Shown here piece by piece: positions 5,280-11,380 of a DNA stretch of 11,380 nt. Position numbers and translations under genes: made by a program. Numbering within the stretch: position 1 is the stretch's first letter; each line of letters starts with the position of its first letter. The notes beneath the pieces were generated by a model that worked only from the letters and a program-made list of their open reading frames with translations, made no database searches and had not been told where the DNA came from. Source of the DNA: an uncultured Collinsella sp. Its GTDB lineage: Bacteria > Actinomycetota > Coriobacteriia > Coriobacteriales > Coriobacteriaceae. Where the stretch lies: the NCBI GenBank assembly GCA_959599635.1, contig CAUGJN010000048.1, forward strand, positions 1 to 11,380, in the 5' to 3' direction.

Positions 5280-5894
5280 CGTGCGGTCGACGTGATGGAG
5301 TATCGCGAGTACGAGATTGAGCGCATTGCGCGCCAGGCATTTGAGGCGGCGCGCAAACGTCGCGGCAAGGTGACGAGCGTTGATAAGCGCAACGTGCTGG
5401 AGACGAGCCGCATGTGGCGCGAGATCGTGCATCGCGTGCAAGACGAGGAGTACTCCGACGTGGAGCTTGAGGACCTGCTCGTCGACAACGCCGCCATGCA
5501 GCTCATCAGTCGACCGGCAGACTTTGACGTCGTGGTGACGGAGAACATGTTCGGCGACATCCTGTCCGATGAGGCGGCTCAGATTACCGGATCGCTCGGT
5601 ATGCTTGCCTCTGCCTCGCTGGATGATGGCGTATCGCTGTTTGGGCCGAGCGCTGGCAGCGCTCCTGACATCGCGGGGCTCGGCGTGGCCAATCCGCTGG
5701 CTCAAATCTTGTCGGTGGCGATGCTGCTGACCTACGCGCTCGACATGGGCGAGCAAGCCGCGTGGATCGAGAGCGCCGTGGCGCGCGTGCTCGACGAGGG
5801 CTGGCGCACCCGTGACATCGCCGATGTCAACACCCCGGCAGATAAGATCCTCGGCACCACGACGATGGGCGACAAGGTCGTCGCCGCGCTGTAG
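5280..5894 (+). pseudogene. leuB: 3-isopropylmalate dehydrogenase remnant ('leuB)
   Basis: LeuB oxidatively decarboxylates 3-isopropylmalate with NAD. About 204 C-terminal codons remain: EYEIERIARQAFEAARKR, KVTSVDKRNVLETSR with the conserved lysine, VDNAAMQL, TENMFGDILSDEA with the metal-binding aspartates, GSLGMLASAS and GSAPDIAGLG. The N-terminal half, including the first part of the nucleotide and substrate sites, is missing. The usual E-P-x-H-GSAPD loop reads GPSAGSAPD, lacking the glutamate and histidine. It has no plausible start of its own: the open frame reaches back to a TTG at 5229 inside leuA' sequence, out of frame with leuA'. It is the far end of a collapsed leu operon. Confidence 0.9.
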
Positions 5895-5918
5895 GCGATG
5901 CCGATTCAAGCTGTCAAA

Positions 5919-5977
5919 TATCTCAATCTGTAACATCTAAGGGGCAAAATCGTTCCTACCTGTTACAGATTGAGATT
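5919..5977 (+). repeat. Long inverted repeat, copy A
   Basis: TCTCAATCTGTAACA (5921-5935) and TGTTACAGATTGAGA (5961-5975) are perfect complements (16 bp with A5920-T5976) around a 25-base spacer that starts TCTAA and ends CCTACC. It lies 26 bases after the leuB' stop. No T-run suited to a terminator follows. It shares arms with copy B. Confidence 0.88.
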
Positions 5978-5998
5978 TTCGGCTGAGCATCCGTGGTC

Positions 5999-6057
5999 TG
6001 TCTCGATCTGTAACAGCTAACCGATTATTTGGGCCCTACCTGTTACAGATTGAGACA
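5999..6057 (+). repeat. Long inverted repeat, copy B
   Basis: The arms 5999-6016 and 6040-6057 pair over 18 bp; the only deviation is G6005 opposite T6052, a wobble that keeps pairing in RNA. The 23-base spacer again begins with CTAA and ends with CCTAC. With copy A it forms a tandem pair of about 59-base units spaced 21 bases apart. Confidence 0.88.
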
Positions 6058-6065
6058 AACCGTTG

Positions 6066-6128
6066 GGACAGGTCGGACGAGTCAGCAAAACCACCACAAA
6101 GGTGCCGGTCCCCTTCGTGGTGGTTTTT
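6066..6128 (+). repeat. Palindromic repeat, copy 2, with long flank
   Basis: The palindrome AAAACCACCAC (6087-6097) / GTGGTGGTTTT (6117-6127) has centre GGTGCCGGTCC and is followed by T-rich sequence. The 21 bases before it (from GGACAGGTCGGACGAGTCAG) are also shared with copy 3. Over 60 bases, copies 2 and 3 differ at three positions. Confidence 0.9.
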
Positions 6129-6245
6129 AGCGCAACGAGGTGTTCCCAGCCGACCATACGGGCGGCCTTGCGCTCACGCTGCTCGATGACAGCGCATCTT
6201 TAGACGCGAAGTGCGGAACCGGGTGCATATACGAGCCGCGTAGCG
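6129..6245. other. Gene-free stretch, possible gene scrap
   Basis: Between repeat copy 2 and the DUF4179 stop, the minus strand has a short open frame, 6228 down to 6127 (33 residues, MHPVPHFASKDALSSS...), whose TAA stop uses repeat bases. A second frame reads EQRERKAARMVGWEHLVA. The latter looks protein-like and may be the tail of a lost gene. I cannot assign it. Confidence 0.2.
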
Positions 6246-7376
6246 TTACGAATTCATGGGAATGACCGTATCGCCAATTTGTACGCTTGCAATCTTGTCT
6301 GTGTCACAAACTTGCGAGAACGGCCAGGTCTTGTGGACATCAGTGGTGCCGTTATCCAGTTTATTTGCGAAATAGCCGCTGTGGCTGGTTGCGTCCTCAA
6401 CATGACCGTCTTTGAACGTCACGATGAGGGGTATGTTGCCAACGGCATCCATAGACTCCTCCATGTTTTGAGACATCTTGCCGCTGTTGTTGTCGTGTTC
6501 GATGGAACGATCTATGTTGTAGCGGACTGAAACGCCAACGCAGGATACGGTGGCCTCTTGAATCGTCGCCTTGGTGCCGTTAAAGTTGACCGATTTGGGC
6601 GCGGGAATCGTAACGGATGTATCTTCGTAATTCAGCTGGAACTTAAGATCCCATGGGCCCGTAAGTATTTTCTTATACTCGGGAAGCTCTTTGCCAGCAC
6701 GTGGCACAACGAGAGAGTTGATATGCGTGCGGACGGTCCTGCCCATAAGGCCGGGTGATTCAACGCTGAACTGTGCAAAGTATTGAATGCTGGAGTCATT
6801 GGGGTTCTTGTCAATGAGCCATGATTGGCCTTGGCCGCCATGCTCGCCATCAACGTATACGTTTCCATCGACACTTCCGGCGATAGTTCCGTTCTCGCCC
6901 GGCTCGGAAAGCTTTTTCAGGGCAGCGGGATCGTCGAACGTAAGCGTATAGGCGATGGTAACCATATCCTTGTCGCCCATGATGGCGTCGGCGGTCACGG
7001 TGACTCCGTTGTTGGAGCAGCTAGCACCGACGGGCCGGCCAATACGGTCGATGATCTCGGTTTGAGAAGCAGGTCCGTCAAAGATGTCGGAAAGCATGTC
7101 AGAAGGAAGCGGCAGGACGCCTGTTGCCATAGCCGTGCCAGCGCCTCCAATGACGATAGCGAGGACTGCCGTTACAGCGGCAATGCGAGCGACTGTTCTT
7201 ACGGGATGGCGGGCGATGCGCGGCTTGCGTCGCGTGCCATTAAAGTTGCTTTGAGCGGTCGCCGCATCGCTTGAGGCGACGGACTGAGCAATCGAGTTTG
7301 CCATGTGCTGCTTCGCATTATCGGTAAACGAAATGTGCTCCAGGGCGTGGCGATAGTCATTCGAATTCGTAGTCAT
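6246..7376 (-). CDS. DUF4179 membrane protein, probable anti-sigma factor
   Basis: This 376-residue protein has a charged cytoplasmic N-terminus (1-61, ending in RRKPRIARHPVR), one transmembrane helix (about 62-86) and a large extracytoplasmic part. The DUF4179-type region begins near 107 (EIIDRIGRPVGASCSNNGVTVTADAI). Such proteins are commonly encoded beside ECF sigma factors and are presumed to hold them at the membrane. Here the start lies 20 bases inside the end of the sigma gene, with AAGGAG 8 bases before the ATG, indicating translational coupling. The anti-sigma role is inferred from topology and neighbour; the signal sensed by the outer domain is unknown. No terminator follows before the palindrome at 6066-6128. 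Confidence 0.8.
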   Translation of the reverse strand: MTTNSNDYRHALEHISFTDNAKQHMANSIAQSVASSDAATAQSNFNGTRRKPRIARHPVRTVARIAAVTAVLAIVIGGAGTAMATGVLPLPSDMLSDIFDGPASQTEIIDRIGRPVGASCSNNGVTVTADAIMGDKDMVTIAYTLTFDDPAALKKLSEPGENGTIAGSVDGNVYVDGEHGGQGQSWLIDKNPNDSSIQYFAQFSVESPGLMGRTVRTHINSLVVPRAGKELPEYKKILTGPWDLKFQLNYEDTSVTIPAPKSVNFNGTKATIQEATVSCVGVSVRYNIDRSIEHDNNSGKMSQNMEESMDAVGNIPLIVTFKDGHVEDATSHSGYFANKLDNGTTDVHKTWPFSQVCDTDKIASVQIGDTVIPMNS

Positions 7377-7917
7377 TGTGGTCTCCTTTCAAGGAAAGCC
7401 GAAGTGACGCACGTCCGCGGCTAAGGTGCTGGGCGGTTGCAGCTGGCGTCGCGTGAACGGCGTCTGCGATTTCCCTGATGCTCATGCCTGCGTAGTAGTG
7501 CAAAAAGATGGCGATGCGCTGTGCTTGAGGCAGGGCCGTGACAGCGGAAAGAATGGCGCAGTCGCGTTGCGCGAATTCTTGCTCGGTATGTGTTACGGGT
7601 GCGCAGAAATCGGGGAGCGAATCGAGGTCGACAACCGGGTGATTCGCGTGCGTACGGCCGATATCGCGACATGCGTTCAGTGCGACTCGGATCACCCAAG
7701 CACGTTCGTGTTCGAGCGAGTCGAACGGTTGAGTGCGTTGGAGAATCTTGATCAGCGTGTCCTGGCAGATGTCTTGAGCGTCGTCAGCGGATCCAAGGGC
7801 CGAATAGCACAATCGAAGGATGAGGTCGGAATACGTGTCGACCAAGCGCTTTGCTTCCCGCTCGATCTGATCGGCATCGCATCGGAGCGTGCTATTGCGG
7901 TTACGGCGTGCAGGCAT
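7357..7917 (-). CDS. ECF-type RNA polymerase sigma factor
   Basis: A 186-residue sigma-70 family protein with only regions 2 and 4, as in extracytoplasmic-function sigma factors. Region 2 spans about 26-90 (LVDTYSDLILRLCYSALGSA, DDAQDICQDTLIKIL, ERAWVIRVALNACRD). Region 4 spans about 123-173 with a helix-turn-helix near 145-168 (MSIREIADAVHATPAATAQH). The start is the ATG at 7917, preceded by GGAGGTGAC with normal spacing. It overlaps the downstream DUF4179 gene by 20 bases, so the pair forms a two-gene regulatory unit. Its regulon is unknown; autoregulation is usual for the class, and a possible site lies upstream. Confidence 0.92.
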   Translation of the reverse strand: MPARRNRNSTLRCDADQIEREAKRLVDTYSDLILRLCYSALGSADDAQDICQDTLIKILQRTQPFDSLEHERAWVIRVALNACRDIGRTHANHPVVDLDSLPDFCAPVTHTEQEFAQRDCAILSAVTALPQAQRIAIFLHYYAGMSIREIADAVHATPAATAQHLSRGRASLRLSLKGDHNDYEFE

Positions 7918-7981
7918 AGTGTCACCTCCAATTGGTCGTGGTGGATATAGGGAAGGCGTCTAGCGAGGTCCCTCTACATAC

Positions 7982-8010
7982 AACACGGTCGAGACTGCAT
8001 AAGTTGACAA
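7982..8010 (-). promoter_or_regulatory. Weak candidate promoter of the sigma gene
   Basis: Reading leftwards, TTGTCAAC (8010-8003) is followed after about 15 bases by CGTGTT (7987-7982). An AAC -35 and a CGT -10 are characteristic of ECF promoters, so autoregulation is possible. The match is partial. It lies directly behind the terminator of the upstream operon. Confidence 0.3.
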
Positions 8011-8035
8011 AAAAAGACGGCACGTGAGCGCCGTC
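8009..8035 (-). terminator. Rho-independent terminator of the phosphoesterase operon
   Basis: On the minus strand an 8-bp stem GACGGCGC/GTGCCGTC (one wobble) with loop TCAC is followed by seven T residues (plus-strand A-run 8009-8015). It lies 114 bases after the phosphoesterase stop and before the sigma gene, so it separates the two minus-strand units. Confidence 0.88.
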
Positions 8036-8081
8036 CTTACAAAACAATGAGTGTTCTCGTTAATTACACAAGCACCGTGAT

Positions 8082-8142
8082 GGACAGGTCGGACGAGTCA
8101 GCAAAACCACCATAAAGGTGCCTATCCCCTTCGTGGTGGTTG
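8082..8142 (+). repeat. Palindromic repeat, copy 3, with long flank
   Basis: Same unit as copy 2, including the 21-base left flank: AAAACCACCA then TAAAGGTGCC, centre TATCC, and CCTTCGTGGTGGTT. It lies between the phosphoesterase stop (8150) and its terminator. Copies 2 and 3 are direct repeats bracketing the sigma/DUF4179 pair. Confidence 0.9.
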
Positions 8143-8149
8143 TTGCCAG

Positions 8150-8860
8150 TTACCAGGGGGTTCTGGCGGTTGAAGACTCGATTGCTTCGTGGCGTTTGAG
8201 CTCGCGGCGCATGGTTTGCGAGTTGAGCCAAGCGGCCTTCCAACCGCGCGTGGGGTAGCGCGCCTCGTCAATTTCGATCTTGGTATAGCCGCAGGCGTTG
8301 ACAATCTTCGTTCCGCATGGGTGTTGGCGCTCGCGTTGAAAGTTGGGGCCGTAGCTTTGGTGCACATGCCCGTGAATCATATAGTCGGGACCCCAAGACT
8401 CAAGAGCCGCATTAAAGCACTCGAATCCTCGATGCGGCAGGTCGTCCAGGTCGCCCATGCCTGCGACGGGTGCATGGGTAAGTAGAATATCGCATCCGTC
8501 TACCAGTGCGATTTTTCGCGATAGCTTGCGCATGCGTTTTGCCATCTCGCGCTCGGTATACATGTTCGCGCCGTCGCGGTAGCGCATGGAACCGCCCAGA
8601 CCCGCAATGCGAATACCTCGGTACACATATACGCTGTCCTCAACACAAATGCACCCGCCCGGTGCATGGCGCGCGTAGCGGTCGTCGTGGTTGCCACGAA
8701 CGTACACAAGCGGTTTGTTGATGACAGTGACCAAAAACTCAAGATAGTCCGGATCCAGGTCGCCTGCGGATAGAATCAGGTCAACGTCCTCAAAGCGCTC
8801 CTTGCGAAAACATTCCCACAGGCAGCGCTCCTCTACATCGGCAATGGCTAGGATATTCAT
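8150..8860 (-). CDS. Calcineurin-like metallophosphoesterase
   Basis: A 236-residue cytoplasmic protein of the two-metal calcineurin-like phosphoesterase superfamily. Visible motifs are D8 in IADVEE, GD at 33-34 (SAGDLDPDYL), GNHD at 56-59, H129 in LLTHAP and HGHVH at 163-167. The first motif is normally DxH; here it is D8-V-E10, with glutamate in place of histidine, so one metal site may be altered. Its ATG (8860-8858) overlaps the TGA of the upstream BMP-domain gene in an ATGA, indicating coupled translation. The substrate cannot be told from sequence: nucleotides, phosphoproteins and phosphodiesters are all handled by this superfamily. Confidence 0.9.
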   Translation of the reverse strand: MNILAIADVEERCLWECFRKERFEDVDLILSAGDLDPDYLEFLVTVINKPLVYVRGNHDDRYARHAPGGCICVEDSVYVYRGIRIAGLGGSMRYRDGANMYTEREMAKRMRKLSRKIALVDGCDILLTHAPVAGMGDLDDLPHRGFECFNAALESWGPDYMIHGHVHQSYGPNFQRERQHPCGTKIVNACGYTKIEIDEARYPTRGWKAAWLNSQTMRRELKRHEAIESSTARTPW

Positions 8861-10776
8861 AGGGCACGGACCTCCGGCTCGTTATCGAGCTGCGGAATCG
8901 AGCCTATAACGTTGTCAGCCAGCCAGTTCATCTCGACAATCTGCGTACTCGGCAGGGGAGGGAAGCCCTCAATCTGAACCACGCCGTCCTGGCTGTGGAG
9001 CTCGCCGCCAAATGGGTTGATGGAGCCCTCGACAATGCCGTTGCGAAGCAGCTGCACAAGTTTACGCGTCTGATAGGGTAGGCCCGGAGCGTAGCGAATA
9101 TCGATGACGCCGGAGCTCATACCGTACCAGTAGTTGACGGCGCGCACCTGCTGGTCATCGGCGGTCTCGTCCCATGTGCCGTGCAGTAGGCTGCGTACGA
9201 TGAGTTCGTAGTAACGGCCCCAGTTCCATACCGGCATAGCAATACCGGTAACTTCCTTGCCGTTTACCAGACGGTGAAGCCCGTAGGCGGTGGGGTCCTC
9301 GAGAGACTTGGACATATCGGCGCCGGTCATGACGCTCACGCCCTCGCGACACATGGCTTCGGCAAGACCGCCGGCGGGAACATCTCCCCAAGTGAGGATA
9401 ATCTGCGCACGAGGGTCGAGCAGCGAGGCACCAATCGCAAAGGCGTTGATCTCGCTCAGCGCGCCCGACGCAAAGACGGACGCGTGGTAACCGATGCGGT
9501 GGTTGTCCGCCATACTGGCGGCAAGGGCGCCCAGGAGAAACTTGGCCTCGTACATCTTGCCAAAGTACGATCGGACGCTTTGGTGGGGAAGGCCGATAGA
9601 GCAGTTAAGGAACCGAACCTGGGGATACTCAACGGCAGCCCTGAGCGTGTATTCCATCAGGCGGTGCGAGGTCGAGAAGATGACGTTTGCTCCATGTTTG
9701 ACAGCCGTTTCCACGGCGGCGTAGAACACGTCCGGATCGTGACAGTCCTCGAACGCCTCGGTGCGCACGATACCGCCAAAGTGCTCATCGAGATACTGAC
9801 GTCCTTGGTCGTGCAGGCTGTCCCAGCTCGACGTCGCACAGGGGAACTCATGGATAAAGGCGATGCGCAGGGGGTTGGCCGCCGAATAGACGGTCTTGCC
9901 CATAAAGAAGTTGAGCACGCCGGAGGTGGACTTGGCGGGCGCCTCTTCCTCATCGACGCTCGGCGCTTCGACAAGATCGACCTTGTCCTCGTCATTTTTG
10001 CCGGCAATGACCAGCTCGCGCCAAATCTTGCACAGGCGGTTTACGACGATGTCCGTCGGCGTATCCAGTAGACGGTCTTGGTTGTACACGTTGAGGTAGA
10101 CGAGCATGGCGTCGGCGGGCGTAATGTCCAGATGGTCGCCGCCGGCGCGCAGGTAGGCGCGTTTAAAGAGTAGGAAGGTATGGCGCAGGTAGTCGACCTT
10201 TTTCTGTGGCCACTTTTCGACAAGGTCCTGGCCGAGCATCTTGGCGAGCGTCTCATAGCTTCCCTCGCGCGAGAACTCGATCTCGTATAGGGGGCAGACG
10301 CGCCAAAACGCGCAGAACTCGCCGTGCAGGCGACTTTCGACGGAATCCCATTTTCCGGGGTAGAGGCGGGTGACCTTGGCCGAAACCGTCGGGGCGTCCA
10401 GGAATTTGAGGACGCTGACGCGCTTGTTGCCCTCCTGGACGTAGAACCGATGCATGAACTCGGTGACGATGATGGGGTCGCGATAGCCCTCGGTCACCTG
10501 GATGTCGTAGAGGTTGGACCACTTGCGGGCGAACTCGGTGTTAAACGGCAGCAGGGGCATAAAGTTGCATGAAAAGGCAGACTGACGGCCCTTGGTAACC
10601 GTGCCGACGACCATTTCGAGCGGAATGTCCCTTAGGCCAACGCTCTCTCGCTGACCTAAGGGGAGCTGGGCAACGAGGCTATCGAGGTCCGTAAGGTACG
10701 GGTGCTCGCTTTGGCTGATGGCGCGACGGCGTCCCTGCTCGCCGCGCTTGCGTGCTTGACGATAGGCCTCTTCCAT
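8857..10776 (-). CDS. ParB-like domain / BMP (PnrA-Med type) fusion protein
   Basis: A 639-residue protein in three parts. Residues 1 to about 260 contain a ParB/sulfiredoxin-like motif (YRDPIIVTE, then VQEGNKRVSVLKFL at 113-126). An acidic linker follows at 262-280. Residues about 302-602 resemble the basic membrane protein (BmpA/Med/PnrA) fold, a periplasmic-binding type that binds nucleosides in PnrA: LRIAFIHEF, SYFGKMYEAKFLLGALA (403-419), NAFAIGASLL and PVWNWGRYY (515-523). No signal peptide or lipobox cysteine is present, so it is probably cytoplasmic and more likely a sensor or regulator than a transporter-binding lipoprotein. The ATG has AGGGAG upstream. It overlaps the phosphoesterase by 4 bases. 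Ligand and role are unknown. Confidence 0.82.
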   Translation of the reverse strand: MEEAYRQARKRGEQGRRRAISQSEHPYLTDLDSLVAQLPLGQRESVGLRDIPLEMVVGTVTKGRQSAFSCNFMPLLPFNTEFARKWSNLYDIQVTEGYRDPIIVTEFMHRFYVQEGNKRVSVLKFLDAPTVSAKVTRLYPGKWDSVESRLHGEFCAFWRVCPLYEIEFSREGSYETLAKMLGQDLVEKWPQKKVDYLRHTFLLFKRAYLRAGGDHLDITPADAMLVYLNVYNQDRLLDTPTDIVVNRLCKIWRELVIAGKNDEDKVDLVEAPSVDEEEAPAKSTSGVLNFFMGKTVYSAANPLRIAFIHEFPCATSSWDSLHDQGRQYLDEHFGGIVRTEAFEDCHDPDVFYAAVETAVKHGANVIFSTSHRLMEYTLRAAVEYPQVRFLNCSIGLPHQSVRSYFGKMYEAKFLLGALAASMADNHRIGYHASVFASGALSEINAFAIGASLLDPRAQIILTWGDVPAGGLAEAMCREGVSVMTGADMSKSLEDPTAYGLHRLVNGKEVTGIAMPVWNWGRYYELIVRSLLHGTWDETADDQQVRAVNYWYGMSSGVIDIRYAPGLPYQTRKLVQLLRNGIVEGSINPFGGELHSQDGVVQIEGFPPLPSTQIVEMNWLADNVIGSIPQLDNEPEVRAL

Positions 10777-10830
10777 GGTGTCTACTCCCTTAGTCGTTTA
10801 AACAACGATATGAACCATGGTACCACGATG

Positions 10831-10873
10831 CGAAACCACCACAAAGGTGCCTGTCCCCTTTGCGGTGGTTTTA
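10831..10873 (+). repeat. Palindromic repeat, copy 4
   Basis: AAACCACCAC (10833-10842), centre GGTGCCTGTCCCC, and GCGGTGGTTT (10862-10871; one mismatch). It occupies most of the gap between the channel gene and the BMP gene. Its right end supplies bases of the channel's TAA stop (10871-10873). It lacks the GAGTCA flank of the other copies. Confidence 0.87.
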
Positions 10874-11380
10874 GGCGATGATGGGGGCGATGGCGCGGAT
10901 GCAGGCGTCGGCTGCCGTAAAGGTGGTGCTGTCGTCGCTGACGATAAAGATAATCTTGCCCTTGACGCCAAAGTCGCCGATCTCGCTAAAGAGCACGTAG
11001 GGCTCCTTGTCAAAGCCCGAGATGGGAAGCACCGCGGCCTTGGTGGCGTCGGTGAGCTCATCTGCCAGCGCGTCCAGTGAAGCCCACTTGGACGTGTCCT
11101 TGACCGCGACGGGGACGGCCACGCGCCCAAAGGGCATCAAATGCACGAGCGTGTTCTTGGAGATGTTGGAGTTGGGGACGATGATGGTCTGCCCGCAGGC
11201 GTCCTCGATGGTCGTATGGCGCCAGGTGATATCTTGGACCACGCCCGACACGCCGCCGACCTCGATATTGTCGCCGGGTTTGATGATGCCCATAAACGTT
11301 ACCTGCATGCCGCCGATAAGATTTGACAGCGTGTCCTGAAAGCCGAGCGAGATGGCGATGCCGCCGACGCCAAGAGCGGC
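10871..11380 (-). CDS. MscS-family mechanosensitive channel (5' end outside window)
   Basis: About 169 C-terminal codons are visible. The frame enters from the right edge with the pore-lining third helix, AALGVGGIAISLGFQDTLSN, rich in small residues as in MscS. The beta domain follows (GIIKPGDNIEVGG, GVVQDITWRHTTI, GQTIIVPNSNIS), then an alpha/beta cytoplasmic domain ending in CIRAIAPIIA. MscS channels open under membrane tension to release solutes during hypo-osmotic shock. An internal ATG at 11308 is not the start, because the homology continues upstream in frame. It lies 94 bases upstream of the BMP-domain gene on the same strand and probably heads or belongs to that operon. Confidence 0.93.
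   Translation of the reverse strand, partial: AALGVGGIAISLGFQDTLSNLIGGMQVTFMGIIKPGDNIEVGGVSGVVQDITWRHTTIEDACGQTIIVPNSNISKNTLVHLMPFGRVAVPVAVKDTSKWASLDALADELTDATKAAVLPISGFDKEPYVLFSEIGDFGVKGKIIFIVSDDSTTFTAADACIRAIAPIIA

Noticed and set aside
5229..5894. Functional short leuB starting at TTG 5229
   Set aside because: The first 17 codons are leuA sequence read in another frame plus junction, there is no ribosome binding site, and half of the enzyme is missing.
5919..6057. CRISPR array
   Set aside because: Only two units, each an inverted repeat with arms flanking its own spacer, and no cas genes; the architecture is that of hairpins, not direct repeats.
9274..10071. 265-codon plus-strand frame inside the BMP-domain gene
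   Set aside because: It lies fully opposite the well-supported 639-residue protein and shows no domain of its own.

Overview
The window looks like a chromosomal segment of a GC-rich actinobacterium of the class Coriobacteriia, probably Collinsella or a close relative. This is inferred from the rpmG - tRNA-Trp - secE - nusG - rplK - rplA order, the codon usage, the style of the ECF-sigma/DUF4179 pair and the short intergenic palindromes; no database was consulted.

Layout. Positions 1-4371 (+ strand) hold translation and secretion housekeeping genes: tRNA-Thr(GGU) and tRNA-Met(CAU), tuf with a strong terminator, rpmG, tRNA-Trp(CCA), secE, nusG, rplK and rplA, closed by a strong terminator. The rplK-rplA gap folds into a likely L1 autoregulatory target next to the rplA Shine-Dalgarno. 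Positions 4372-5894 (+) hold the ruin of a leucine biosynthesis operon: an apparently intact leuL leader peptide and attenuator drive a leuA that has lost its start codon, a signature arginine and its reading frame (internal UGA). This leuA is joined out of frame to the C-terminal part of leuB, so the rest of leuA, leuC, leuD and the front of leuB are absent.

Positions 5895-6245 are a repeat-rich gene-free stretch with two long inverted repeats, one copy of a palindrome family and perhaps a gene scrap. Positions 6246-7917 (- strand) encode an ECF sigma factor and an overlapping DUF4179 membrane protein, probably its anti-sigma factor. Positions 8009-11380 (- strand) read as a likely operon: an MscS-type channel (5' end outside the window), a large ParB-like/BMP-domain fusion protein without signal peptide, and a calcineurin-like phosphoesterase overlapping it by 4 bases, ending at a terminator.

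Four copies of an approximately 40-bp palindrome (AAACCACCAC ... GTGGTGGTTT) punctuate the region beyond rplA. Two of them, with a longer shared flank (57 of 60 bases identical), bracket the sigma/anti-sigma cassette. The most noteworthy items are the preserved leucine attenuator in front of a decayed leu operon, the palindrome family, the L1 target and the ParB-like/BMP fusion.
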